A stretch of 64,000 nucleotides of DNA from Tepidamorphus sp. Lineage in GTDB: Bacteria; Pseudomonadota; Alphaproteobacteria; Rhizobiales; Tepidamorphaceae. The number at the start of each line of letters is the position of its first letter. The first letter of the stretch is position 1. Of the stretch, positions 40,667-50,021 are shown in pieces. Below the pieces are notes generated by a model. That model had not been told where the DNA came from, made no database searches, and saw only the letters and a program-made list of their open reading frames with translations. Made by a program: the position numbers and the translations under genes. Where the stretch lies: contig JANQKY010000100.1 of the NCBI GenBank assembly GCA_028280885.1, positions 1-64,000 of the forward strand. Reading direction: 5' to 3'.

Positions 40667-41758
40667 ATGTCCCTGGGATCACGACAGAAGCTTCAGCCGA
40701 ATCGGTCGGTTGCCGATCACCCCGGCTACGACGATCACGAGCATGTCGGCTTCCATCATGATCCCGAAAGCGGCCTCGACGCGATCATCGCCGTGCATGA
40801 CACCGCGCTCGGACCGGCGCTCGGCGGCTGCCGGATGTGGGCCTATGAGACGCGCACCGAGGCGCTCGAGGACGCGCTGCGCCTGTCGCGCGGCATGACC
40901 TACAAGAACGCGCTTGTCGGCCTGCCCAATGGCGGCGGCAAGGCGGTCATTCTCGGCAATCCGAAGAGCGGCAAGTCGGAAGCCCTGTTCGAGGCCTTCG
41001 GCAAGCATGTCGAGACGCTCGGTGGGGGCTATGTCACCGGCGAGGATGTCGGCATCACGCCGGCCGACATGGAGATCGTCGCCCGCCACACCGAGCATGT
41101 GCGCGGCATCGACGCCAAGGGCGTCGGCGATCCCTCGCCCTATACCGCCTGGGGCGTGTTCTGCGGCATGCGGGCGGCCGTGCGCCATCGCCTGGGCCGC
41201 GAATCGCTGGCCGGTCTGACCGTGGCGATCCAGGGCCTCGGTCATGTCGGCGGGCGGCTTGCCGCCCTCGTCCATGCCGACGGCGCCCGGCTGATCGTCG
41301 CCGATATCGATCCGGGACGGGTGAGCCGCGTCGTGTCGCTCTACGGCGCCTCGGTGCTGCCGGTTGCCGATATCCACAAGGCGCGGGCCGATGTCTTCGC
41401 GCCCTGCGCGCTGGGTGGCGCGCTGAACGCCACGACGATCCCGGAGATCCGCTCGAAAGTCATCTGCGGGGCGGCGAACAACCAGCTTCGCACCCCCGGC
41501 GATGGGGCCGCCCTGCTTAATCGCGGCATTCTCTACGCGCCCGACTATCTGGTGAATGCCGGCGGCGTCGTCGCGATCGCGCCTGCGTCAGAGGCGCTGA
41601 CGGGGGAGGAGTTGAAGGCGCGGATCTCGCAGATCCAGGAAACGCTTGCAATGGTGCTGAGGCGGGCCGACGCGGAGGCGGTGTCGCCGGGGATCATCGC
41701 CGACCGGATCGCCGAGGAACGCATCGCCGCGGCCCGGGACGCGCGGCTCAGCGCCTGA
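40667..41758 (+). CDS. Leucine-dehydrogenase-type Glu/Leu/Phe/Val dehydrogenase
   Basis: A 363-residue NAD-dependent amino-acid dehydrogenase, interconverting branched-chain or aromatic amino acids and 2-oxo acids. Catalytic lysines Lys80 (GMTYKNA) and Lys92 (GGGKAVI) keep the 12-residue spacing of Bacillus leucine dehydrogenase, and the NAD fold is VAIQGLGHVGGRLAALVHAD. ATG at 40667 has AGAGGAG upstream, better than a GTG at 40646. Adjacent BKACE and peptidase genes suggest amino-acid catabolism. Specificity among Leu, Val and Phe is not readable. Confidence 0.9.
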   Translation: MSLGSRQKLQPNRSVADHPGYDDHEHVGFHHDPESGLDAIIAVHDTALGPALGGCRMWAYETRTEALEDALRLSRGMTYKNALVGLPNGGGKAVILGNPKSGKSEALFEAFGKHVETLGGGYVTGEDVGITPADMEIVARHTEHVRGIDAKGVGDPSPYTAWGVFCGMRAAVRHRLGRESLAGLTVAIQGLGHVGGRLAALVHADGARLIVADIDPGRVSRVVSLYGASVLPVADIHKARADVFAPCALGGALNATTIPEIRSKVICGAANNQLRTPGDGAALLNRGILYAPDYLVNAGGVVAIAPASEALTGEELKARISQIQETLAMVLRRADAEAVSPGIIADRIAEERIAAARDARLSA

Positions 41759-41773
41759 AGCGGACGGTGCGCG

Positions 41774-42628
41774 TCAGAACCAATCGTTGACCCGCTGCCT
41801 GACCGTCGCCGCGCTCATCGGTGGCCGTGCGAGCGTCCGCGCCGTTTCGGCGGCGAGCGCCACCAGGTCGGCGGTCTGGGCCGCGCGGTCGCCATTCGGC
41901 AGCAGCAGGTTGTTCTCGAAGCCGACACGGCCGCCGCCGCCAAGCCCGATCGCATGGGCGATGCAGTCCTGCTCGCGCGCGCCAAAGGCGCAGACGGTCC
42001 AGTCGACCTCCGCGCGAACCGGCGCCAGCGCATCGAGCATCGGATCGAGATCCTCCGGCGCGGAGGTCTGCCCGACGGTGTAGCGGCCGAGCACCAGCAG
42101 CACGCTCGGCCGGGACACGGCGAAGAAGCCGGTGCGGTGCAGGGCCATGAAGCGGGTGATATCGGCCGTATCGTAGAGAATGATCTGGGCCCAGACGCGG
42201 GTTTCGGCCATCCAGGTAAAGAAGTCGGCCACCTCGGACTCGTCGGCCTCCCCGGGGCCTGCCTCCTCCGGCAGGATCTCCCGCAGCGCCACCGATACCG
42301 CCTCCGGCGTCAGCGCCCGCACGACATCCATCTGTTCGCCCGCCGAGTACTGCCCGACGGCCTCGGTCGTCGGCTGGATAACGAGATCCTCGCCGACGGC
42401 CGCCTCGACCGCCGCGATCGCCTGGCGGTAGCGGTCGACATCGAGCGTGTGGTTGCCCGCCGCGTCGCGCACATGCAGATGCAGCACGGATGCGCCGGCA
42501 TCGCGGCAGCGAACCGCCTCGGCCGCGATCTCGTCTGCCGTGATCGGCAGGCCCGGATGATCGGCCTTGCCGCGCCGCGCCCCGTTCGGGGCGGCGATCA
42601 GGAGGGTGCCTTCGGTCTTGTCCGTCAC
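41774..42628 (-). CDS. BKACE-family beta-keto acid cleavage enzyme (DUF849)
   Basis: A 284-residue zinc TIM-barrel enzyme that cleaves beta-keto acids with acetyl-CoA, like KCE of lysine fermentation. VLHLHVRDAAGNHTLD holds the two zinc histidines, ENNLLLPNGDRAA the C-terminal lid, and GLGGGGRVGFENN the substrate phosphate block. GTG at 42628. It is convergent with the dehydrogenase (15 bp gap) and divergent from ggt. The acid it cleaves is unknown; the family is very diverse. Confidence 0.88.
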   Translation of the reverse strand: MTDKTEGTLLIAAPNGARRGKADHPGLPITADEIAAEAVRCRDAGASVLHLHVRDAAGNHTLDVDRYRQAIAAVEAAVGEDLVIQPTTEAVGQYSAGEQMDVVRALTPEAVSVALREILPEEAGPGEADESEVADFFTWMAETRVWAQIILYDTADITRFMALHRTGFFAVSRPSVLLVLGRYTVGQTSAPEDLDPMLDALAPVRAEVDWTVCAFGAREQDCIAHAIGLGGGGRVGFENNLLLPNGDRAAQTADLVALAAETARTLARPPMSAATVRQRVNDWF

Positions 42629-42723
42629 GACAGGGCTCTTATGCTTGCTTTAGGTCTGGACCGTATTCAGCCGGCCGCAACAGCCCTTATCCGTTTTTAC
42701 GTTTCAAAGCGAGCGATCAAACA

Positions 42724-44472
42724 ATGTCCTCACGACTGGTTTCAAGCGTCCTGGCGCTCTCGTTTCTGTCTTTCACCGGCCTACCGGCCGTGGCCGATAC
42801 CTTAAGCCAGGCCGCGCCCGAGCCGCCGACCGTCGAAATGGCCCGCAAGCCGGTGGTGGCGAGCGAGGCGATCGTCACGACCGGCCATCCGCTGGCGACA
42901 GCGGCGGGGCTGAAGGCGCTTGAGGACGGCGGCAGCGCGATCGACGCGGCGATTGCCGCGCTGATGGTGCTCGGCCTTGTCGAGCCGCAATCCTCAGGGA
43001 TCGGCGGCGGCGCCTTCCTGTTGAGCTGGGACAACGAGGCCAAGCGCCTGACGACCTGGGACGGACGGGAGACGGCGCCGGCGAATGCCACCCCGCAGCG
43101 GTTTCTGAAAACCGACGGCACGCCCAACCCCTGGCCGCAAATGGTGCCCGGCGGCTTGTCGGTCGGCGTGCCGGGGCTCGTTGCCATGCTGCACGAGGCG
43201 CATGGCCAGGGTGGCAGGCGGCCCTGGGCGCGGCTGTTCGACGACGCGATCGCGCTCGGCCAGAACGGCTTCGGCGTGTCGCCACGGCTATCGAGCCTGG
43301 TCGCGCGCATGGGGCCGGACGCGTTTTCGCCGCGGGCGCGGCAGTATTTCCTGACGCCGGCGGGAACACCGCCCCTGCTCGGCGGGGTCAAGGTCAACCG
43401 CGCCTATGCCGACACGCTGCAGCGGATCGCCGATCAGGGGCCGGACGGCTTTTATCGCGGCGAGACGGCGCAGGACATCGTCGGCACGGTGAAGAACGCC
43501 TGGATCAATCCCGGCGACATGACGACGGATGATCTCGCCAACTACCGCGCCGTAGAGCGCCCGGCCGTCTGCGGCCCCTATCGTGGCTACCGGGTCTGCG
43601 GCATGGGCCCGCCGTCGTCGGGCGGTCTTGCAGTGGCGATGACGCTGGCGATGCTGGAGGGCTTCGATCTCGGCGACGCCCCGACGCCGGAGGCGCTGCA
43701 CCTGATCGGCGAAGCGGAAAATCTCGCCTTCGCCGACCGCAACCGCTATGTCGGCGATCCGGATTTCGTCGACATTCCCGCCGGCCTGCTCGATCCGGCC
43801 TATATCGAAAGCCGGGCAGCCCTGATCGATCCGGCGAAGGCCGGCGGCAAGCGGCAGCCGGGCATCCCGCCGGACACGATCACGCCGGCGCCCGGCAAGG
43901 ACGGCAGCCGCGAGGCGCCGGGCACGACCCAGGTCTCGGTAGTCGACAAGGACGGCAACGCGGTTTCAGTCACCGCCTCGATCGAATCCGCCTTCGGCTC
44001 GCGGCTGTTCGTCGACGGCTTTTTGCTCAACAACGAACTGACCGACTTCTCCTTTGCGCCCGAGGATTCCGATGGTCGCCCGATCGCCAACCGCGTCGAG
44101 GGCGGCAAGCGGCCGCGCTCGTCGATGGCGCCGACGATCGTGTTCGACGCCGACGGCACGGTCGCGATGGTGCTCGGTTCCCCGGGCGGCAGCCGCATCA
44201 TCGCCTATGTGGTCAAGGCGATTGTCGCCCATGTCGACTGGGGCCTCGACCCGCAGGCGGCTGCCGGCCTGTTCAACTTCGCCAGCCGCAACGGGCCCTT
44301 CGAGATCGAGGCGATCAACGGCGTGGAAGCGTGGGTCGCGGCGATGGAAGCGCTCGGCCACGAGGTCCGCACCGGGCCGATGACGAGCGGCATCAACATG
44401 ATCGCCGTTGAGGAGGATGGCCTCGTGGCGGGATCGGATCCGCGCCGCGAGGGCGTGGCGATGGGGGAGTGA
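42724..44472 (+). CDS. ggt: Gamma-glutamyltransferase
   Basis: A 582-residue periplasmic N-terminal nucleophile hydrolase that cleaves gamma-glutamyl bonds (glutathione, gamma-glutamyl amines). A signal peptide ends near VADT (residue 25). The autoprocessing site is GTTQVSVVDKDGNAVSVT with nucleophile Thr401; upstream SSGIGGGAFLL and downstream GSPGGSRIIAYV are family substrate blocks. Length fits. It is 58 bp upstream of the convergent C26 hydrolase gene. It may work with 30251-30967 ChaC and the C26 enzyme in glutathione or gamma-glutamyl-amine turnover. Confidence 0.93.
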   Translation: MSSRLVSSVLALSFLSFTGLPAVADTLSQAAPEPPTVEMARKPVVASEAIVTTGHPLATAAGLKALEDGGSAIDAAIAALMVLGLVEPQSSGIGGGAFLLSWDNEAKRLTTWDGRETAPANATPQRFLKTDGTPNPWPQMVPGGLSVGVPGLVAMLHEAHGQGGRRPWARLFDDAIALGQNGFGVSPRLSSLVARMGPDAFSPRARQYFLTPAGTPPLLGGVKVNRAYADTLQRIADQGPDGFYRGETAQDIVGTVKNAWINPGDMTTDDLANYRAVERPAVCGPYRGYRVCGMGPPSSGGLAVAMTLAMLEGFDLGDAPTPEALHLIGEAENLAFADRNRYVGDPDFVDIPAGLLDPAYIESRAALIDPAKAGGKRQPGIPPDTITPAPGKDGSREAPGTTQVSVVDKDGNAVSVTASIESAFGSRLFVDGFLLNNELTDFSFAPEDSDGRPIANRVEGGKRPRSSMAPTIVFDADGTVAMVLGSPGGSRIIAYVVKAIVAHVDWGLDPQAAAGLFNFASRNGPFEIEAINGVEAWVAAMEALGHEVRTGPMTSGINMIAVEEDGLVAGSDPRREGVAMGE

Positions 44473-44530
44473 GGCGGCGAATGTGTTGGCCGGATTTAGC
44501 CCCATCAGGGCGGCTGCGCTCCGGCCCTGC

Positions 44531-45358
44531 TTAGCTCGCCGTGCGCATCGCCGGGCGGCGGGCCTGGTAGGCGCGGACCGCCGCGCCGAAGGCCTCGAAC
44601 AGCTTTTGCGAGGGATCGTCGGTCGTCGCCCAGTATTCGGGGTGCCACTGGACGCCCATCGTGTAGCCTGGCGCATCCTTGACGATGATCGCCTCGATGG
44701 TGCCGTCCTCGGCCCGCCCCTCGACTTCAAGGCCCGCGCCGAGCCGGTCGATCGCCTGGCGGTGCAGCGAGTTGACCTTGATGGCGTCGGTTCCGATGAT
44801 CCCCGCGAGCCGGCTGCCGGGCGCAATGTTGATCGTCTGGCGGAGGGCGAAGCGCTCCGCCTGGACATCGGACACCGGCGCGCGGTGGTCCTGGCGTCCC
44901 TCAAGGTCCTGGATCTCGGTGGCGATCGTGCCGCCATAGACAACGTTCAGTTCCTGAAATCCCCGGCAGATCGCAAACAGCGGAATGCCGCCGTCGATCG
45001 CCGCCCTGATCAGCGGCAGGGTGGTGGCGTCGCGGGCCTCGTCGAAGGGCTCGTAGGCCGGCGTCGGCTTAACGCCGTAGCGGCCCGGATGGACGTTGGA
45101 GCGGCTGCCGGTCAGCAGCAGGCCGTCCATGCCCTGCAGCAGGGGGGCATAGTCGAGATCGGCGCCGTAGGCGGGGATGACGACCGGCTGGGCGCCGGCG
45201 ACCTGAACCACGGCATCCAGATAGGGCGTGGAAACGGCGTGCCAGAGATAGCCGTCGGCGGCGCGAAGGTCGGCCGGCACGGCCACGACCGGGCGGCCGG
45301 TTTCGGGAGATCGGGTCCTAGAACCCTCGGTATCGGGGCGCCGAATGCCAGACGTCAT
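44531..45358 (-). CDS. Gamma-glutamyl-gamma-aminobutyrate hydrolase-like (peptidase C26)
   Basis: A 275-residue class I glutamine amidotransferase-fold hydrolase, PuuD-like, releasing glutamate from gamma-Glu-GABA. The nucleophile elbow is FAICRGFQELNVVYGG (Cys in C-R-G-x-Q-E), GVQWHPEY has the catalytic His and Glu region, and DGLLLTGSRSNVHPGRYG is the C26 substrate loop. ATG at 45358; an upstream ATG at 45406 adds a basic leader. Members of Puu putrescine catabolism are not around, but an agmatine-to-putrescine module is at 51-54 kb. The substrate is inferred. Confidence 0.9.
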   Translation of the reverse strand: MTSGIRRPDTEGSRTRSPETGRPVVAVPADLRAADGYLWHAVSTPYLDAVVQVAGAQPVVIPAYGADLDYAPLLQGMDGLLLTGSRSNVHPGRYGVKPTPAYEPFDEARDATTLPLIRAAIDGGIPLFAICRGFQELNVVYGGTIATEIQDLEGRQDHRAPVSDVQAERFALRQTINIAPGSRLAGIIGTDAIKVNSLHRQAIDRLGAGLEVEGRAEDGTIEAIIVKDAPGYTMGVQWHPEYWATTDDPSQKLFEAFGAAVRAYQARRPAMRTAS

Positions 45359-45741
45359 GTGATCCGTTCCGTTGCAGTCGCGGGATTGGTCTTGAGCCCT
45401 CATCACATATCCCGGCGCGGCAGCCGAGGCAATTCTCCGGGGCCGGCGGCAGGTCCATTCCTGCGATGACGGATGCGGATACTTGACTTTGTCGCGTTAC
45501 GCGCGAAATCGGCGGCACGCTTGCGCCGGACCGGGCGACCCGTGCCGTCTTTTTGAGCAGGAGGGCAAAACGCGACACTCTTGTGTTGATATGCCGCCTG
45601 CGCTTTAGTCCATCGCATCGCGTAAAAAAGCGTCCGGATCAATTCGGATATTGACTTGCCGGAGGTGATTTGGGCTTAGAAGACGCAATCGCGATCGCGA
45701 ACCAGAGGCGCGGTCGTTTTCCACAGAGGGAGGAAACCTAC

Positions 45742-46842
45742 ATGGATCGTCGTTCATTCCTGAAGAAAGCCGGCGTCGCCGGCGCCGGTGCCGCCACCGC
45801 GGCGGCCACGACGCTCGCCACGCCCGCGATCGCACAGGGCAACATGGAACTGAAGATGGTGACGACCTGGCCGAAGAACTTCCCCGGCCTGGGCACCGGC
45901 GCGCAGCGCGTCGCCGACCGCATCACGGCCGCGACCGAAGGCCGTATCACCGTCAAGCTGTTCGCCGCCGGTGAACTGGTGCCGCCGTTCGAATCCTTCG
46001 ACGCCGTCTCCACCGGCACCGCCGACATGTATCACGGCGCCGAATACTACTGGCAGGGCAAGCACAAGGCGTTCAACTTCTTCACCGCCGTGCCGATGGG
46101 CCTGACCGCGCCGGAGATCGACGCCTGGGTCAACCACATGGGCGGTCAGGCGCTGTGGGACGAACTGTCCGCGCAGTTCAACATCAAGCCGTTCCAGGCC
46201 GGCAATACCGGCGTTCAGATGGGCGGCTGGTTCGCCAAGGAAATCAACTCGATCGAGGACATCAAGGGCCTCAAGTTCCGCATGCCGGGCCTGGGCGGCG
46301 AGGTGCTGCGGCGGCTTGGCGCCAACGTGGTGGCGCTGCCGGGCGGCGAGATCTTCCCGGCGCTGCAGTCGGGCGCCATCGACGGCACCGAGTGGGTTGG
46401 GCCGTGGAACGACCTGGCCTTCGGCTTCTACAAGGTCGTCAAGTTCTACTACTGGCCGGGCTTCCACGAGCCGGGTTCGAGCCTTGGCGTCGGCATGAAC
46501 AAGGGCGTCTACGACAAGCTGTCGAAGGCCGATCAGCAGATCATCGCCGATGCCTGCATGGCCGAGAACAACTACATGTACTCGGAATTCGTCGCCAATA
46601 ACGGCAACGCGCTGGAAACGCTGGTCAACGACCACGGCGTGCAGCTGCGCGAGTTCCCCGAGCCGGTCTGGGATGCCTTCGGCGCGGTCTCCGAAGAGGT
46701 CGTCGCGGAAGTCGCCGACGGCGACGATCTGGGCAAGCGCGTCTATGAAAGCTATCTGAAGGCGCGCCAGGCCGCCGGCGGCTGGACCAAGATCTCCATG
46801 CAGGCCTACACGATCGCCCGCGACCGCGTGCTCGGCGTCTGA
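45742..46842 (+). CDS. TRAP transporter substrate-binding protein (TakP/DctP family)
   Basis: A 366-residue periplasmic binding protein. DRRSFLKKAG is a Tat motif, cleaved near PAIAQ (residue 32). The mature sequence starts LKMVTTWPKNFPGLGTGAQ and contains GAIDGTEWVGPWNDLAFGFY, closely resembling the TakP type that binds 2-oxo acids with a metal; Arg and Trp/Glu positions are kept. ATG at 45742 has GGAGGAAACCTAC upstream. A terminator-like hairpin follows (46869), then the small and large permease genes. It should import an organic acid, perhaps pyruvate-like. Confidence 0.92.
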   Translation: MDRRSFLKKAGVAGAGAATAAATTLATPAIAQGNMELKMVTTWPKNFPGLGTGAQRVADRITAATEGRITVKLFAAGELVPPFESFDAVSTGTADMYHGAEYYWQGKHKAFNFFTAVPMGLTAPEIDAWVNHMGGQALWDELSAQFNIKPFQAGNTGVQMGGWFAKEINSIEDIKGLKFRMPGLGGEVLRRLGANVVALPGGEIFPALQSGAIDGTEWVGPWNDLAFGFYKVVKFYYWPGFHEPGSSLGVGMNKGVYDKLSKADQQIIADACMAENNYMYSEFVANNGNALETLVNDHGVQLREFPEPVWDAFGAVSEEVVAEVADGDDLGKRVYESYLKARQAAGGWTKISMQAYTIARDRVLGV

Positions 46843-46868
46843 TCGTGACCTTCGCCGCATAAATTCGG

Positions 46869-46908
46869 CGGCGCGGCCGGGCTTCGATCCGACCGCGCCG
46901 TTTTGTTT
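46869..46908 (+). terminator. Intrinsic terminator/attenuator after the TRAP binding-protein gene
   Basis: CGGCGCGG (46869-46876) pairs with CCGCGCCG (46893-46900), with a further GG/CC pair inside, then TTTTGTTT. It lies between the binding-protein gene and the permease genes, so part of the transcripts likely end here. This would give more binding protein than permease, as in many transport operons. Confidence 0.78.
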
Positions 46909-46973
46909 CTCCGATACGCCGGACGACATACAACCAGACGAATGCCGGCGTCTCGGACCTGAGGGGGACATCC

Positions 46974-47504
46974 ATGCGCGGGATCGCGGCCCTGATCGAC
47001 GGGCTAAACGAATGGGTCGGGCGGACGGTATCGTGGCTCGCCCTGTTGATCGTCATCGTCCAGTTCCTGGTCGTCGTCGGCCGCTACGTCTTCGGCATCG
47101 GCTCGATCTGGGTGCAGGAGCTGATCGTCTATATGTTCGGCTTCCTGTTCATGCTGGGGGCGGCCTATACGCTGCGGCATGACGGGCATGTGCGCGTCGA
47201 CATCCTCTACCGGGAGGCGCGGCCGCAGGTGAAGGCGCGGGTCAATCTGATCGGCTCGCTCGTGTTCCTGATCCCGATCTGCGTGCTGATCTTCTGGGTG
47301 GCGTTCCCCTACGTGCTGCAGTCCTGGCTGATCCTGGAGGGGTCCCAGGAGGCCAGCGGCATTCCCGCCCGGTTCCTGCAGAAGACGGCGATCCTCGCCT
47401 TCGCGGTGCTGATGGGCCTGCAGGGCGTGGCGCTGGCGATCCGGTCCATCCTCGTGCTTCGGGGCGATGACGAGGAAATCCTCGCCCTGACGTCGGGCAA
47501 ATAG
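46974..47504 (+). CDS. TRAP transporter small permease (DctQ family)
   Basis: A 176-residue membrane protein with four helices. FVVVGRYVFGIGSIWVQELIV and MLGAAYTLRHDGHVRVDILY match the DctQ consensus. ATG at 46974 follows GGGGGACATCC. It lies 19 bp before the large permease. Confidence 0.92.
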   Translation: MRGIAALIDGLNEWVGRTVSWLALLIVIVQFLVVVGRYVFGIGSIWVQELIVYMFGFLFMLGAAYTLRHDGHVRVDILYREARPQVKARVNLIGSLVFLIPICVLIFWVAFPYVLQSWLILEGSQEASGIPARFLQKTAILAFAVLMGLQGVALAIRSILVLRGDDEEILALTSGK

Positions 47505-47522
47505 CGGGCGGGAGACGCGATC

Positions 47523-49112
47523 ATGCACGGACTTGCCCATTTCCTCGACATCGCGATGTTCGTCGCCGTCTGCGTGGCGCTCCTGGCCGGGTTTCCGGTC
47601 GCCTTCACGCTGAGCGGCGTCGCCTTCGTCTTCGGCATCATCGGATACGTGCTCGGCGTGTTCGACATGTCGTTCTTCCTGGCCTTCCCGCAGCGCATCT
47701 TTGGCACGATGATCAACGAGGTGCTGATCGCGGTGCCGCTGTTCGTGTTCATGGGCGTGATGCTGGAGCGCTCCAAGGTCGCCGAGGAACTGCTGGAGAC
47801 CATGGGCCGGCTGTTCGGCAAGATGCGCGGGGGCCTGGGCATCTCGGTCACCATCGTCGGCGCGCTGCTGGCCGCCTCCACCGGCATCGTCGGGGCGACG
47901 GTGGTGACGATGGGCCTGTTGTCGCTGCCGACGATGCTGCGCTACGGCTATTCGCCGCGGGTCGCCACCGGCTCGATCGCGGCCTCGGGCACGCTCGGCC
48001 AGATCATCCCGCCCTCGATCGTGCTCGTCATTCTCGGCGACCAGCTGTCGAACGCCTATCAGAAGGCGCAACTCGACATGGGCATCTTCTCGCCCGACAC
48101 CGTGTCGGTCGGCGACCTGTTCGCCGGCGCGCTGATCCCCGGGCTGATGCTGGTCGGCCTCTATATGCTCTATCAGGTGGCCGTCGCGATCTTCCGGCCG
48201 GAGAGTTCGCCGCCGATGCCGGCAGCCGAAGCCGGTTCCGTCAGCCTGGGCAAGGTGCTGCACGCGCTGCTGCCGCCTATCCTCCTGATCATCGCCGTGC
48301 TCGGCTCGATCCTGGCGGGCGTCGCGACCCCGACGGAAGCCGCCGCCGTCGGCGCGGTCGGCGCGATCCTGCTCGCCGGCTACCGGCTGAACGAGGACCG
48401 GCCGTGGCCGGTCTATCTGGCCGGCCTGTCGCTGATCGCGCTCCTGATCCTGATCAACTATGTCGACCTGCGAGTGGCGCGCACCGAGATTCCGACCGGC
48501 GACCGGATCGGTATCTGGGTCGCGACCGGGCTGTGCCTGGTGCTCGCCTATGGCGGGCTGGTCTCGCTGTGGCGGGTGTTTCACGGCGACGTGCTCGTTC
48601 CGGTGATGCGCACGACGACGCAGATCACCGCGATGGTCTTCGTCATCCTGATCGGGGCGGCGCTGTTCAGCCTGGTGTTCCGCGGGCTCGGCGGCGAGGA
48701 GATGGTGCATGCGGCGCTCACCGGCCTGCCCGGCGGGGCGCTCGGGGCGATGATCGCCGTGATGCTGCTGATGTTCGTGCTCGGCTTCTTCCTCGACTTC
48801 CTGGAAATCGTCTTCGTGGTCGTGCCGCTGGTCGCGCCGATCCTGCTGACGCTGGAAATGGCCGACGGCTCGACCATGAGCCCGGTCTGGCTCGGCATCA
48901 TGATGGCGGTCAACCTGCAGACCTCGTTCCTGACGCCGCCCTTCGGCTTCGCGCTGTTCTACCTGCGCGGGGTGGCGCCGCCGACGGTCAAGACGATGGA
49001 CATCTACAAGGGCATCATCCCCTTCGTGTTCATCCAGGTGCTGGCGCTGGTCGTGTTGTGGTATGTGCCGGTCCTGGCGACCTGGCTGCCCAAGGTCGTG
49101 TATGGAGGCTGA
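47523..49112 (+). CDS. TRAP transporter large permease (DctM family)
   Basis: A 529-residue sodium-coupled transporter subunit with about 14 helices. GIVGATVVTMGLLSLPTMLR and IPPSIVLVILGDQLS are the DctM core motifs. It is about 100 residues longer than most DctM proteins because of an extra helical segment (about 300-350, RPWPVYLAGLSLIALLILIN), as in the TakPQM and mannitol/chloroaromatic types. With the TakP-like binding protein this supports a 2-oxo-acid or hydroxyacid role. The SDR gene starts 8 bp later. Confidence 0.92.
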   Translation: MHGLAHFLDIAMFVAVCVALLAGFPVAFTLSGVAFVFGIIGYVLGVFDMSFFLAFPQRIFGTMINEVLIAVPLFVFMGVMLERSKVAEELLETMGRLFGKMRGGLGISVTIVGALLAASTGIVGATVVTMGLLSLPTMLRYGYSPRVATGSIAASGTLGQIIPPSIVLVILGDQLSNAYQKAQLDMGIFSPDTVSVGDLFAGALIPGLMLVGLYMLYQVAVAIFRPESSPPMPAAEAGSVSLGKVLHALLPPILLIIAVLGSILAGVATPTEAAAVGAVGAILLAGYRLNEDRPWPVYLAGLSLIALLILINYVDLRVARTEIPTGDRIGIWVATGLCLVLAYGGLVSLWRVFHGDVLVPVMRTTTQITAMVFVILIGAALFSLVFRGLGGEEMVHAALTGLPGGALGAMIAVMLLMFVLGFFLDFLEIVFVVVPLVAPILLTLEMADGSTMSPVWLGIMMAVNLQTSFLTPPFGFALFYLRGVAPPTVKTMDIYKGIIPFVFIQVLALVVLWYVPVLATWLPKVVYGG

Positions 49113-49120
49113 CGAATAAG

Positions 49121-49894
49121 ATGACGGTAATGAAGGCGGCGGATCTGTTCGATCTTGCTGGAAAGACGGCGCTCGTCACCGGGGCGTCGAGCGGGCTCGG
49201 CTGGCGCTTTGCGCAGACGCTTGCGGCAAACGGCGCGAAGGTGGTCGTCGCGGCGCGGCGGCTTGAGCGGCTGGAAGCGCTGAAGGCGGAGATCGAGGCA
49301 GCCGGCGGCCAGGCCGCCGCCGTCACCCTCGACGTGACCGACCAGGCTGCGGTTCCGGCAGCCTTCGATGCGGCCGAAGAGGCCTTCGGGCCCGTCGATA
49401 TCGTCATCAACAATGCCGGCATGGCCGTCGAGGCGACGGTGGTCGAGATGACGGCCGAGCAGTGGCGCAAGGTGCTCGACACCGATCTCGACGGCGTCTT
49501 CCATGTCGGCCAGGAAGCGGCCCGGCGGATGAGCGCCAATGGCGGCGGATCGATCGTCAACATCGCCTCGGCGATCGCCTTCACCGTGTCGAAGACGCTC
49601 AGCGCCTACGCGGTCGCCAAGGCCGGGGTGGTGAAGCTGACCCAGGCGATGGCGCTGGAACTTGCCGGCGCCAACGTCCGGGTGAACGCGATCTGCCCGG
49701 GCTATATCGAGACGGAAATCAATCGCGATTTCTTCGCCACCGAGCGCGGCCAGCAGATGATCCAGCGGAATGTGCCGATGAAGCGGCTCGGCGCGATCGG
49801 CGATCTCGACGGGACGCTGCTGCTGCTCGCCTCCGACGCCGGCGCCTTCCTGACCGGTGAGGCGATCGTCGTCGACGGCGGGCTGGTGTTGTAG
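49121..49894 (+). CDS. Short-chain dehydrogenase/reductase
   Basis: A 257-residue NAD(P)-dependent oxidoreductase. GASSGLG is the cofactor turn, NNAG the central strand, Ser in NIASAIAF and Tyr/Lys in AYAVAKAG the catalytic residues, and the C-terminus ends FLTGEAIVVDGGLVL. R-containing AARRLE after the first beta-alpha unit suggests NADP. It follows the TRAP large permease by 8 bp, so it likely acts on the imported hydroxy or keto acid. ATG at 49121 has GGAGG 12 bases upstream. Confidence 0.92.
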   Translation: MTVMKAADLFDLAGKTALVTGASSGLGWRFAQTLAANGAKVVVAARRLERLEALKAEIEAAGGQAAAVTLDVTDQAAVPAAFDAAEEAFGPVDIVINNAGMAVEATVVEMTAEQWRKVLDTDLDGVFHVGQEAARRMSANGGGSIVNIASAIAFTVSKTLSAYAVAKAGVVKLTQAMALELAGANVRVNAICPGYIETEINRDFFATERGQQMIQRNVPMKRLGAIGDLDGTLLLLASDAGAFLTGEAIVVDGGLVL

Positions 49895-49916
49895 CGCCGT
49901 CCGCCAATTCCCCCGG

Positions 49917-49953
49917 ATGGCTGCCCCCGGATGGCAGCCATGCGCGCCTTTTG
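49917..49953 (+). terminator. Hairpin with short T-run after the SDR gene
   Basis: ATGGCTGCC (49917-49925) pairs with GGCAGCCAT (49933-49941) around a 7-nt loop, then GCGCGCCTTTTG. The gap also holds two CCCCCGGATGG copies. It likely ends the TRAP-SDR transcript before the acyl-CoA dehydrogenase gene. Confidence 0.6.
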
Positions 49954-50021
49954 CTTGAACCGGCTCGCCTGACCGGCGATGCTTCGGGCAAAACAGGGTC
50001 AGGACCCTATGGGGAGCGCTC

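Noticed and set aside
45318..45642. Short leftward frames in the gap before the TRAP genes
   Set aside because: Basic, low-complexity translations without conserved features or start signals.
45651..45681. Possible sigma-70 promoter TTGACT with a TTAGAA-like -10 ahead of the TRAP binding-protein gene
   Set aside because: The spacing is 18-19 bp and the -10 is weak; in GC-rich genomes such matches occur by chance.
47004..48710. A 568-codon antisense frame over the TRAP permeases
   Set aside because: Very rich in Asp, His, Gln and Arg as expected from reading membrane codons backwards; no domain.
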